Assembly: GCA_022749755.1 (NCBI GenBank)
Contig: CM040442.1
Location: forward strand, 9,336,457-9,400,456
From: Azadirachta indica
Taxonomy: Eukaryota > Streptophyta > Magnoliopsida > Sapindales > Meliaceae
Direction: 5' to 3'
DNA length: 64,000 nucleotides
Positions 35,870 to 46,989 of the stretch are shown piece after piece (position 1 is the stretch's first letter; each line of letters starts with the position of its first letter). Below the pieces are notes generated by a model. That model did not search any database, was not told the DNA's origin, and saw only the letters and a list, made by a program, of their open reading frames with translations. Both the position numbers and the translations under genes were made by a program.

Positions 35870-36520
35870 GTGTAATGACTGTATACGTCTAGATATTGCG
35901 AATAAATTTCTTGCTTGTCCAATTTACTAGTTTATGTTAGTTTTGCGAGTGATAAATATCAAAAAAGACATTATCAATTCTCCAAATAGTAGTCGTAATT
36001 AACAGTATATAGTTAATGTATGTGAAAGTTTTAAGTGTTATGACTTCAACCTTATATATACCTAGCAGGAGTTTATAAATTCAGTGGTGCTTTATCTTGC
36101 GCTTATATCTTTCTGGGAACCAAATTACTTGCAGGTGAAGATTAAGATTAGAAGATACTACTGCAGAAAACATCCGTAAGGAAACAGCAGATGGTATTTA
36201 AAAGCATCTGATTCTCGTCTGGTTTCTGCAGAGTGTTTCTCAGTAATAAAGGGAATTAATAGTAGCTAGCAAGCAGATCAAAATGATTTCTTCATTTATA
36301 CTCTCTTGTGTAATAACATGCTGTTACAAAAGACGTCTGCTTTAGCGCCTGAACTAGAGAAAACATCAAGCCTATCAACTGTACATTTGTGACAATAATT
36401 CAGCAAGCAGAAAAATAGTCGGCTGGATCTCACTCGCTATACTACAAACCTGGTTTCAATGTCATGCTTAGAATCAGATTTTCATTCTTCACTATTTCTT
36501 GTGTCATAAGAAGATGCCGA
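35870..36520. other. 3' flank of P450 copy 2, no gene seen
   Basis: Mixed-composition intergenic DNA. A polyadenylation-like AATAAA occurs at 35,901-35,906, within 50 bases of the P450 stop codon. No other feature is supported. Confidence 0.5.
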
Positions 36521-36528
36521 CTAATGAT

Positions 36529-36774
36529 ATTAATAGTCTTCATGGTGAAATTTGTCCTTAACAAAGGCAGTTTCCATGGCCTGATCACATACAAATTAAA
36601 ATTGAAAATGGTTAAACAATTGAATTGATCAAAGTTTAATCTTTAGAAAAGAAAATAATGATACAAACCTGAGTTAATCATGGGGTTTCCAGTAGTCTCA
36701 GGTTCAAGTTCCTTGATGTAAGGAAAATCTTTTTTTATGACACAAGCTGCATACTTAAAGCAACAACTTATCAC
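36529..36774 (-). pseudogene. Relic of the last exons of an unidentified gene
   Basis: On the minus strand, an acceptor AAATTGACAG at 36,775 opens a 106-base exon (36,774-36,669) reading CVIKKDFPYIKELEPETTGN and ending at a donor CAG/GTTTGT. After an 88-base intron-like gap, a TGATCAG acceptor at 36,581 opens a final segment. Depending on splice phase it reads AMETAFVKDKFHHEDY or a shorter tail ending CLC before TAA. I do not recognise the family. The last segment is repeated at 21,700-21,745, where a Copia LTR interrupts it. No upstream exons are evident, so it is probably a fragment. Confidence 0.35.
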
Positions 36775-36789
36775 CTGTCAATTTAAGGC

Positions 36790-38400
36790 CATAAGTTTGC
36801 TAACAGGTATAATTATCCATTTTCTAGCACGAAAACAGAAAGATTAGTATAGCTGTGATATCTTAGCAGGACACGATTTTAATGACTACTTCATATAATA
36901 CAGCATGGTTTCTCATTTCCTAGAGATAAAAGAAGCACCAATGAAATAATCATATAATCTCTCGATTACTGTTCAACCATAAAAGAAGAAAACAATGTTC
37001 AACCATTAAAATTATCAAAACTTGTATGAATTAATATATGGCAACTCGAATAACATCCTTTTCAATCACAACACTTACATTGTCCCTTGTAATCTATTAA
37101 ACACTAATCTAAAAAAATCTATAAAAGAAAATATACGTAGAATATTATAGAATGCAAATAGGTCGGTTATGGGTAGAAAAGTCTAGTAAAGTCTTTGGTC
37201 AAAAAGGTCACGCAACTTTTATAATAAAATATATGTAATTTGTAAGAAAATTAAGAAATATATAGACAATTAATGTAGACAAAAAAAAAACTACGAATAG
37301 CCATGTTTGTAAGAAGTTTGTAAGAAACTAATAATATAATAAAACTAATGTCTAAAATCTTCAACAACTAAGCTTTCATTTCTCTCTCCAACTCGTGTCC
37401 CATGTTTCTCTTTCTTACATAAATCCCAAATTCTCAACAATGGGGTGAGAGCATCAAAACCCATCTTTCTTTTTCTTTCATAAATCTAAAAATACCAACA
37501 GTGATATCACAGCATCAAACCCAACAGTTGTATCTGAGCACATTTGATCTACGCACCACACTTTCAATCCAAAATTATCACCATGGCCTTCACTTCTCCT
37601 ATTCTAATAGTTCAGCTCAAGTTTTGATCATTTTTGTTAAATTTTTCAATATGAGAGATTTTTAATGGTAACTAAATTTTAAATTTAATTTTTTGAAATG
37701 ATCACTATTTAAAATATATTTAAAAAATGATCAACTTGAAGCAAAATACTCTTATAAAAAATTTAAAAAAATGATTAACATACATTTTTAAGTAGGGTTA
37801 TATCTGTCCAAACAAATTTAAGTGGGTTATTTTTTTAACAAATTTTGAACAGTAGATATTTATGAAAATTCAATTCAAGTCTTGGTCATTTTCGTTAAAT
37901 TTCTCAATATTTAAAAATGAAGTTTACGATATTTGAAGCATTCAAATAAGAACACTACTAATCGCACAAGATTGTGGGAATTAGTTAAAAAAAATATCAA
38001 GTTCTAATAGATCAAGACGAGCTAGCACAATAATTGGCTACAAAATGAAAAGAGTATAGGCAAAAGAAGCATAAGGATGCGAAGGCTTTATAGTTTTGAC
38101 ATCAACAAGGCGACTCGGCAATTCTTTAAAACATCGTGTTAGCAAAAACATCAAATGAGGCATGAAATATCTTGGGGAATAAATTCAAGGGCTCAGATAA
38201 GGTAACTTTTATTAAACTTTTATCTCTATAGAGAAATTTTGATATTTTAATAACGAAGGAAGAAGAATCAATTTAAGCATTCTTCTCTCGTATCTTTATT
38301 ACCACAAATCAAATTAAAAACTATGGAGATACGATAGAAGATAAGAAGATTATACAAAAAAAATAATGTAAAAAAATTTTCAATGCTCAATTTCGCTTAT
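36790..38400. other. Intergenic DNA, no gene seen
   Basis: No coding region is supported. A TTTTGATCATTTTTGTTAAAT-type segment at about 37,623-37,650 recurs at about 37,880-37,908 in the same orientation, suggesting a small degraded repeat element between them. Confidence 0.5.
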
Positions 38401-38409
38401 GATATTTGG

Positions 38410-40460
38410 TATGCCTAGAAAATTTTTATGAAAGTGACAAAACTAAAGAGACTAACTCGCATGTTAAGCAAAATTGCCTTGGAACTCTTATGTAGTACAA
38501 GGACGAATATGAAGAGGACAAGAAAAATGAAAACTACTTTTCTTCATGGTGACTTGGAGGAAGAAATCTACATGGAGCAATTAGAAGGATTCAAAGTAAA
38601 AGGCAAAGAAGATTATGTTTGCAAACTAAAAAAGAGTCTTTATGGGTTGAAGCAAGCTCCAAGGCAATGTATAGGAAATTTGAGTTAGTTATGTGGGAGC
38701 AAGGCTACAAAAAGAATATTTCAGATAGTTGTATTTTTATGCAAAAGTTCTTGGCCATGACTTTATCATTCTTTTACTCTATGTAGATGACATTCTTATT
38801 GTTGGTAAGAATGCTTGCATAATTGATGCTTTGAAGAAGCAATTAAGTAAGTTTTTTGCCATAAAAGACTTAGGTGCTGCAAAACAAATGTTAGGAAAAA
38901 CAATTGGACAGGACAGATTTGTAAGGAAATTATATTTGTCACAAGAGAAGTACATTCAAAAAGTACTTCAACGATTTCGCATGAATAATATTAAGACAGT
39001 ATGTAGCTCTCTTGCTCCTCACTTCAAATTAAGCATTAAACAATGTCCTACAACACTTGTTGAGAAAGAAGAGATGAAAAGAATTCCTTATGCTTCAGCA
39101 GTTGGAAGCTTAATGTATGCCATAGTATGTACCAGACTAGACATATCCTATGCAGTTGGCATAGTGATTCGTCTTCTCTCAAATCCAAGCAAAGAGCATT
39201 AGAATGCTATGAGATGGATAATAAAATATTTGTGTGGTACATTTGACTTGAAGTTTTCTTTTGGTGAAGATAAACTTGTTTTAGTAGGTTTTACAGATGC
39301 AGACTTGGCTGGAGATATTGATTATCGCAAGTCCACTTTTGGTTATCTGATTAACTTTGCAAGGGGAGTCGTGTCATGGCAATCTAGATTGCAAAAGTAC
39401 GTTGCTCTTTCAACAACAAGACAGAGTTTATTGCAGCAACTGAAGCTTGTAAAGAGTTGTTATGGATGAAAAAGTTTCTTAGGGAACTTAAGTTTGAGCA
39501 AGAGAGGTATATGTTGTTATGTAACAACCAAAGCGCTATTCATTTTGAAAAGAATTCTTCTTTTCACTCAAGATTGAAGTATATTGATATTTCTTACCAT
39601 TGAATACGGGATGTGTTAAATGCTAAGTTATTAGATATTGAGAAAGTTGACACAAAAGATAATGGTGCTGATATGTTGACAAAGTCATTACCGACAGATA
39701 AACTTGAGACTTGCCGTTTGATCGCCAGAATGACGGATTTCTCCAAATAATCATGAGGGGGAGCTTTGTTGGGTTGGGCTTCACTCCTATTTAGAGAAGA
39801 CCCAATTTTGAAGCCCACATGGTAAAGTCATTTTAACTTTGTTTTATGGCTGTATGAGGTATGTATGTAAGAAGGGTAGTATAAGTTGTAAGGCAAAAAG
39901 ACAATACTTTTCTAGAAAATTTCAGTCCTGCACAGTTTTCATCAAGCTGACAATCGTTGGCAATTTGAAATCTGTTTTCGCTCAAATTTTATGTGAAGAT
40001 TTTACACATATAGTTCTTGATTTTAGATTGTGTAATTGACCATCAGAGCTCTTTAGCACGTCTAGAATTTATGTTTACAACAACTCTGTTTTTCAGAATT
40101 TTTCTGCAGTTTTATTTTGACCTTTCACTTTGGTGTTCATTTATTGGTGTATTTGGTGACATTTTTCTTTGGTTTTTACTTTGTAATTGAGTTCTTATTT
40201 GTTTGTAAGACTGTAATATTGTAAGGAGATTCTGGTACTTTTTATTTGGTGATAGTAAAAATTTTTTTGCCGTGATTTTTTACTCTCACTTACATTGAGG
40301 GAGAGGTTTTTTCAAGTAAATTTAGCGTCTTTTGTGTTTTTTTTTTAAACTTGATTATTTATACTGTTCTTATTATTTTGATTTACTTGATTACTTCATC
40401 TTGGTTCAAGTAAGTGGGAAGAATTAAATTTGTATTAATTTCTCTTGTTTCTTCCAAACA
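38410..40460 (+). mobile_element. Copia LTR-retrotransposon relic, 3' half (RT, RNase H, 3' LTR)
   Basis: Reverse transcriptase begins with [20 protein letters not shown] and [10 protein letters not shown] (38,530-38,670), then shifts frame. It continues with the catalytic LLYVDDILIVG at 38,776-38,805 and IPYASAVGSLMYA. RNase H (DADLAGD, then ALSTT) follows after an in-frame TAG at 39,200. Its end is again shifted (ADMLTKSLPTDKLETC, 39,666-39,713). A polypurine tract GAGGGGGAGC at 39,755-39,764 precedes a 3' LTR from TGTTGGG (39,767) to AAACA (40,460). The gag-integrase half and the 5' LTR are missing. The element cannot move. Confidence 0.9.
39767..40460 (+). repeat. 3' LTR of Copia relic
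   Basis: A 694-bp LTR with TG...CA ends directly after the polypurine tract. It carries a GAGAGGTTTTTTCAAGTAAA-type U5 motif common in Tnt1-like elements. The next bases, AGTAC, are also found at 32,780-32,784, where the related repeat has no insertion. That places the LTR end exactly at 40,460. Confidence 0.8.
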
Positions 40461-41285
40461 AGTACGACGTGACAAATTGAATTGTCACCTGGACTTTACT
40501 AATTACATCATAGGAGGGATTAAGTGTTAAACTTGAATAGGTCTTTCCTAATTACTATTTTGATAGAATTCATAAATGAAAATATTATTATCCGAATTAA
40601 AGTGCTGAAAATAATGAATTTGAGCAAACTCATACATTAAAATACTTCCAACTTTTTTACCTTCTCAAGTCGACCTATCTGCTTATAATACAATTACTAT
40701 TTATTTAAGTAATTATGTCGAGTTGACTTATTTATTATTTAGATAATCGAGTTGACTCGTTTAACATGAATAGTTTGAGATTGAAAAATTTTTTTGGTCA
40801 CTAGAATTCAAACCCATATATCTATGGTCAATTTAGTGGAATTCTCACCACTAAACTACAAAGGCTTTTTATTATAATTTGTAGGTGCATTAGTTACTTA
40901 TATATTACAATATTTTATATTGTTATTTGCTAAATTATTTTTAGTAATTTTAAAAGTATTTATTTTTAATTTAATATTAAAATTAGCTACTTGTGAATTA
41001 TAAATATAATAAAATTAAAATATTTTTAACTTAACATTTGATAACTATATATAATTTTATAACAGATTATTTATAAATTTCTTGTAATATTTTACTTACC
41101 AATAATTTTAATAAAATTTTTGTATGCAATAGTCAAAATAAATTATAGTCGTATAAAGAAAATAAAATCATTTGACAATAAAAAATACTCCGAATGCTGC
41201 GAAAAGTCCCCTCAATCTTTCTTTGGCTACAACTAGTCCACCAACCTCAACTCTGGCTTTAGTCATCTCACCAATTGCAGCTCCG
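40461..41285. repeat. Direct duplication, copy 2 (partner 32,780-33,571)
   Basis: It begins exactly at the end of the Copia LTR and matches copy 1 until about CAGCTCCG. It keeps a GCTGCGAAAAGTCCCCTCA segment that copy 1 lacks. The sequence that precedes copy 1 is not found before copy 2; the Copia relic is there instead. Confidence 0.85.
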
Positions 41286-41289
41286 AACA

Positions 41290-41930
41290 CCCACCCCGAA
41301 ACCGTAGGTGGCACTGCTCAAAACAAAGTGATCCACAAAACCCAAATCGGATTGTACTGACATTAGCTCGCAGGCTTTGTTATAATTAGAAAAATTCATT
41401 ATTTTTTAAGGCAGGAGATTGTTGGTTCAAATCTGCATGATGGGAAAGGAAAAGAGTTGTATTTTAGTTTGTTTGTTTGGAATATAAAGTTTTTAGAGGA
41501 AGAGTTTTATATTCGATAGATTTAAGTGGCAATGGCCGCTTTCTTTTTCTGATTCTAATAAATTTTAATTGAAAGGCCAGTTTGATTTTGGAAAATATTT
41601 GATATGCATGTAAATAAAAAACTTTGTTATGATTTTCTGTTTATCTTCTTTGGGTTTATCCAAGTTTTTATTCTAAATTTATCTGCTTTGGTTCCCTACT
41701 TCTACTTGTCTTTTTGTATATACATATCAGGATATACCCAAAAGAAGATTTTTATTTTATTCTATTTTTGTTTTGGTTTTGGGCTGGAAATGAAATTAAG
41801 TATTTTATCAGGAAAACAGACGTACTTACGTAGTTGTCTTTTCTCAGTATATGATTCTAATGTCTGCTTCATAATACAGTACCATAAATGAATCCATCAC
41901 TCTCACTTCTAGAGATATCAGAACACCATT
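41290..41930. other. Intergenic DNA, no gene seen
   Basis: A short open frame at 41,604-41,891 has no recognisable domain and is probably chance. A TAGCTCGCAGG and GGTTCAAATCTG pair at 41,364-41,432 resembles RNA polymerase III boxes but is weak. Confidence 0.45.
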
Positions 41931-42815
41931 AAGTCATTAGAATTACTTGCCTTTTCAATGACAAAACTTCCGTTGATGCTTGTACTATTGGCAATTAACT
42001 TCATGGAGTAGCCCAGCGCCCTTTTTACAATATTCGCTCCAACTTAACAACTATTTATCGGACATCAACAGATAAATGATAGAGACTTGGCCATTATGAC
42101 GTTATCACCTTTTCCTCTTTCTTGTTAATAGAATGTTGATGGCATCAGCTTTTGCAGATTACAGCTGAATCATAGCAATACTAACGGAAAGTTTTGCAAT
42201 CCTTTCATTGAATTTTTCTTTATCAAAGTCCTGCTCTGTAGCTACCTAATCATGATACACTAATTACCAGAGAGTAGCAATCCAAATAATAAGATATAGG
42301 AAATAAAGATTTTAACTAAAAGCACCTGAAGAAGGTTCCAAATCTGTGCAATCTTTTCATTAAACATCACCTGCCTTCAAAATCCAGCATCTATCGCTCC
42401 TCTGTTTTCAATCCATTATAATCAGTAAGATCATTTGAAATAACAACTCAAAAGAGGAAAAAATTGTGCAAATGCAGAAGACTCTATAATATAGCCCCTA
42501 AGTATTACCTGGTTAGCATATCTATAAAGACCTAGATGAGCTCAAGTCAAGTGACAAATGTTTGCTAAAACTCACGACTGAAAATACTTCTGCTTTTCCT
42601 GCAAGAAGTTAAATGATTACACAAAATATTAGTTTTTTGAAATAGAAAGCAAGAGATTCACATGATATAAAATTTTATTACTAATGTTTTCTACTCCTTA
42701 ATTACAGTATAAATAACAACTAACTAAAATGGAGCTGCACAACAAACTTAAAAATTACCTGAGATTACGGAAATTATAGCCGTTTGAGAACTCAAAAAGG
42801 TCTTCTTCGCACTTC
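41930..42815 (-). repeat. 3' flank of NLR copy 2 (shortened module array)
   Basis: Short counterpart of the flanks at 24.2-28.7 kb and 47-51 kb. It holds a NEKIAQIWNLLQ-type segment followed by a GT site (minus strand, 42,325-42,370) and the CCAGCATCTATCGCTCCTCTG string shared with the other copies. Most modules found in the other flanks are absent, suggesting deletion. Confidence 0.45.
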
Positions 42816-42818
42816 TTC

Positions 42819-45672
42819 TTAGTAAATTTTAATTTCAGGAATGTGAGATATCTTAGACCAGTCCTGTCCTGTTTCTTCTCTATAACGTTCTTTCAAAATA
42901 GGACATCTTAAAATCTGCAAATCTCGGAGTGTTGTCTTCTGAAGAAGGTGGTGGGGCAGTGCCTTCAGTTTCGGGCAACCATAAATTGTTAACTCAGAAA
43001 GACGTGGCATGATTTCTTCCTTCCCAGTAATTACAAAATCCCACTCTTCTAACTCTTTCACTTCATAAATTTGGAAAAATTTTAATTTAGGAAAGGGAAG
43101 CATAGACGAAGAGAAAGATGACTTATGACTGCTTTCTGTTCCCAAAATTTCATTACCCACTCTTTTCAAATTTCGAATTCTCAATATGCTGACTTCTTCA
43201 AGGGACGACATTTTTCCCAAGGGAGGCAGATGCTCATAAGTTTTGCAATCAAAAAGAACGAAAACTCTTAGATTGCTTAAAGATATCATCCAAGTGGGCC
43301 AAGTCTTGCCTCTGTAGTCATATATACGTAATTTCGTTAAATTTGGAGTTGGTTTTAAGGCTTCAAGAAGTTCTTCATCATCTTCTTTTTTCCTTCTCTC
43401 TTGTTCATTCATTGGATTAAACAATAGATCCAAAACCAAGAGGTTTTCTATGTTTTTGTCAAGTTTCAATCTCTTAGCTTCGCCCACATCTGATACATTA
43501 CCCAACCCATATATACAACATTCTTGAAGAAGTTTAAGGTGCTTTAAAGATTCAAGGCTACATATTTGCCTACCATTAACACTTACGCCCACCGCAAACT
43601 TTTTTAATATTTGGAGACTGGTTAATCTCGCAATTCCTAATGGCATGTACGTCAAACTAGTACCACCATTCATGAATTGTCTCATGTTTATTAACTTTCC
43701 AATCCCTTGAGGTAATTCTTTAACATGTCTACACCAACTAATATCTAATATTTGTAGATCATATAACTCACATAATGTCTCAGGTAATTTTTCTATCAAT
43801 TGATGTGACAAATTAAGATATCTCAAATGTATCAATTTTCCTATCTCTACTGGAATCTCTTTAATACCCCCACTACCAAAACTATTGGTTACTACTAATG
43901 CCCTTAAACTTATTAACTCATCAAATACCTTATGTAGGGCATTAGCAAATAATGAATTTTCTTCCCATTTACCATCAATTAGGAGACTACGCAATCTTTT
44001 GGCCCTATAAATGAAGATAGGAAATAAATTCTTTTCAAGAATGATTAACATAGAATGACAACAAATCTCCTCCTCAAATGAATCTCCTAATGGTTCATCA
44101 CAATCAATATTAATTTTTGCCGTAAAGCATTCTTTCCTGCAGAGAAATTGGGCAAAGTCATGTACTATATCGTGCATCTTGCATCTCATGATATTACCAT
44201 CCACATCTTCTTGAAACTCTTGAAAGAAAGAGCGTGTGGCTAAAATATTAAAACATTCTTCACCCAATAATTCCATCTCTTCCTCTTGTTCTACTCTAAG
44301 GTAACCTTGAGCCATCCATAGTTTGATCAAATCGTCTTTTGCTATATTGTATTCTTTCGAAAAAACAGCACAATACAAGAAACATGTTTTTACTACTGAG
44401 GGCAAATCATTATAACTTAATAACAAAGGAGCCAAAAGACCTTTATTAATCTCTTTTAGCTTCCACATATCACTGTATAAGATTCTTTGCCACTCCTCTT
44501 TAGTTCTTCTAAAGTGCAATAAACTCCCAATTGTTTTAATAGCAAGAGGTAAGCCTTTACGCTTGTTTACAATTTTGCGACCAACTTCTTCTAATCTCTC
44601 GCATTCCTCTTTAGACTTACTAGAAAATACAATCCGTTTAAACAATAACCAACATTCCTTTGCAGCTAATTGCTTAATGGAGATTATGTCAGTTGATTTT
44701 ATAATATGTGCAACCGTCTCCTTACGTGTAGTAACCAAAATTTTGCTACTATAGTGACCACTCTTTAGACAATAGGGGAATGGTTCCCATTTACTATAAT
44801 CTTCACTCCACACGTCATCTAAGACAAGAAGAAATTGTTTGCCCTCAATCATTCTTTCAATATAGGTGATAAGAGATTGGAATTCAACTAATTCACAATG
44901 GATTTTTTCTACACCTTCAATAATGGCTCTAGCTATTCTCATCTCATCAAAGGTTTGTGACACACATACCCATATTCTTTCATCAAAACTTCTTTTTACT
45001 GATTACTGTTATAAGCAAGTTGAGCAATAGTTGTTTTGCCAATGCCACCCATACCTACAAGTGATATGATGTGAGGTTTTTTTGCTCACTACCACACTTG
45101 CAAAGCAACTTACTTATCAGAGTATTCTTCTCATCATCTCTACCATTGATTTCAGACTCATCAATTACTGAGGTAGTTGTTATTCGCTCCAATTTCTCAT
45201 TACTATTACTCACATTCAGATGAAAATTAAACATGTCTTTCTGTTTGGAAATATCATCAAGATTTTGATTGATTTGTTTAATCTTGAGAGCAATGTCATT
45301 GCGTAAAAAGACTGGCTTGAAACCAAAGCAAGGGGGTGGCAAGAAGAAACATACCTTCTTAGGAACAAGGGCATTCTCGTCATCATAAAATCCCTCGATT
45401 CTCAATTTCATCCTAGCAGTGTTCCACTCATCCAACACATCTTCAATGTCGTAGGAAGCGTATTTGAGTTGCTGCAGCCAAAGTCTGACAGTTCCTTCCT
45501 TCAGTTGCCTTTGTTCTGCATCAACCAGCACAGCTTGAATGGCTCGAAGATTACTGGTGAGCTTTTTCACTTCAGCTTCGACGCCATTAACTAGCCTCAC
45601 ATATTCTTTTGCCTCTCGTACAGCCGTTGAAATCAGCTGCTGCACGAGATGGGAAATGATTGCATCAACCAT
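42819..45672 (-). pseudogene. NLR copy 2: CC-NBS-LRR (RGA-type) with two frameshifts around the P-loop
   Basis: It starts at ATG 45,672-45,670 (MVDAIISHLVQQLIS). The frame is also open upstream to 45,831, but that part is leader, judged by the paralogs. The coiled-coil region is intact to SEQKN, where a one-base deletion at about 45,072-45,076 leads to a stop. The P-loop GMGGIGKTT is intact in the next frame (45,055-45,029). A second one-base deletion at about 45,000 shifts again into a frame open for 714 codons to the end. That part has LVLDDVW, KILVTTRKE, GLPLA, CFLYCAVFSKE, CKMHDIVHDFAQF and the LRRs, ending SHIPEIKIY. With two bases restored the length would be about 951 residues, normal for the family. 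The GLPLA box, altered in copy 1, is intact here. Confidence 0.9.
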
Positions 45673-45750
45673 GGTGAATGAGGAGAAATTGAAAGAGTTA
45701 TTGAGTCTAAAGTGCTTTATGTTGCAAAAATTTCTGCTATCCTTTCGATT

Positions 45751-45757
45751 CTTTATA
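45751..45757 (-). promoter_or_regulatory. TATA box of NLR copy 2
   Basis: TATAAAG on the minus strand, about 80 bases upstream of the start codon, in the same context (GATTCTTTATA-CTGCAAGG on the plus strand) as copy 3. Confidence 0.45.
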
Positions 45758-45839
45758 CTGCAAGGAACAAAAAGGCCAATTGAAGAATATTTTAATATTT
45801 CACGTAATCTGTTTTCTAAAGAAAGACACATGGATCGGC

Positions 45840-46980
45840 ATTGGTTTTTACACTACACACTAAACCAAAAAATAACTAAAGTATGTTTATAAATTAGTTG
45901 ATTACAGAAGGCCACTTAATTAACGATATTAATATTTTTTGTCAATTTAATATGAAAATAATCTAGTTGGATTGCATGTTTCATACAATGATATATTTCC
46001 TGCATCGACAAATGAGGAAAAACTTCACAATTAAAACAAATGTATAAAGTTGAGAATTAGGTGCGTGTCATACTGCAACATATACATATATATAGTGATC
46101 ATCAAGTAGTTCTAAATTTAATATATTAAAAACTTCCAATTTCCAATTTAATCTTCAAGGTTTTGCAATTTCCAATTTCTCCGGGGATCATCCAAGAAAT
46201 TTCTTTGCTTGCAAATTAGATTCATAAGACAAGTACTGTTAAATTTAATATATTAAGCATTGACTTAATCGATTGCCGGTTTTATCTATTTAATGACTAT
46301 TCTGTACTGTCACATATAAATAAAGTATGAAATAGACTTTGTTTTTGGCAAATCTAAGGAAATTACTTGATCAATTTCATTAATAATTATCATGAAATAA
46401 ATAAATTTAATGTAGAATTTGATTCGAAAGCAGGTAGAAGAAAAAATTAACTGAGGCTTGTGGTAGTTGCAGTCATTTCAGAATTCAGCAACTGCTAGAA
46501 TATTGGAAAATATTTAACTGAGAATTTAAAAATTTGCTTGATGAACAATTTACTCGGTTGTATGTTCCTTTTATTTTGTATTATCAATTTATAATAAAAT
46601 CATAAGTATTGTATAAATATATATTTTATTATAAACTAATATTTATCTATGATTAAATTTATTTGTTTTTAATATTAATTAATGTTGAATTGTTAATATA
46701 TTGTAAAATAAATAAATTTATATTTTAGTTATAATATATTAACAAATATTTAATTATCAATAGATTACAAAATAATTTATTATTATTATATTTACTTTTA
46801 GTTGAGAGTTTAAAAATAATTTTCTTAGTTAACTACAATTAAACAAGGTATAATTATTATATTTTAGTAGATTAAGATTTAATGAGTATTTTTTAAACTA
46901 TTAAGACTGATTAGTCCAATAGACTAAACTTTAAAAATTTACAAGTCTTTTTTTCATTATACCAACTACATATAAGGGAA
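45840..46980. other. NLR copy 2 upstream region, no gene seen
   Basis: AT-rich DNA with no supported gene. Parts (for example AATTAACGATATTAATATT and GAAAAACTTCACAATTAAAAC) resemble 58,670-58,830 upstream of copy 3, showing that the duplication included several hundred bases of promoter DNA. Confidence 0.5.
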
Positions 46981-46989
46981 AATATATGT

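Noticed and set aside
11180..40460. One Copia element split into 5' and 3' halves 25 kb apart
   Set aside because: The two halves complement each other in gene content, but their LTR sequences differ clearly, so they are separate elements of a similar lineage.
45673..45831. Longer N-terminus for NLR copy 2
   Set aside because: The upstream codons are open by chance. They include the TATA-like region and leader, and both paralogs start at the MV(D/E)A(I)I position.
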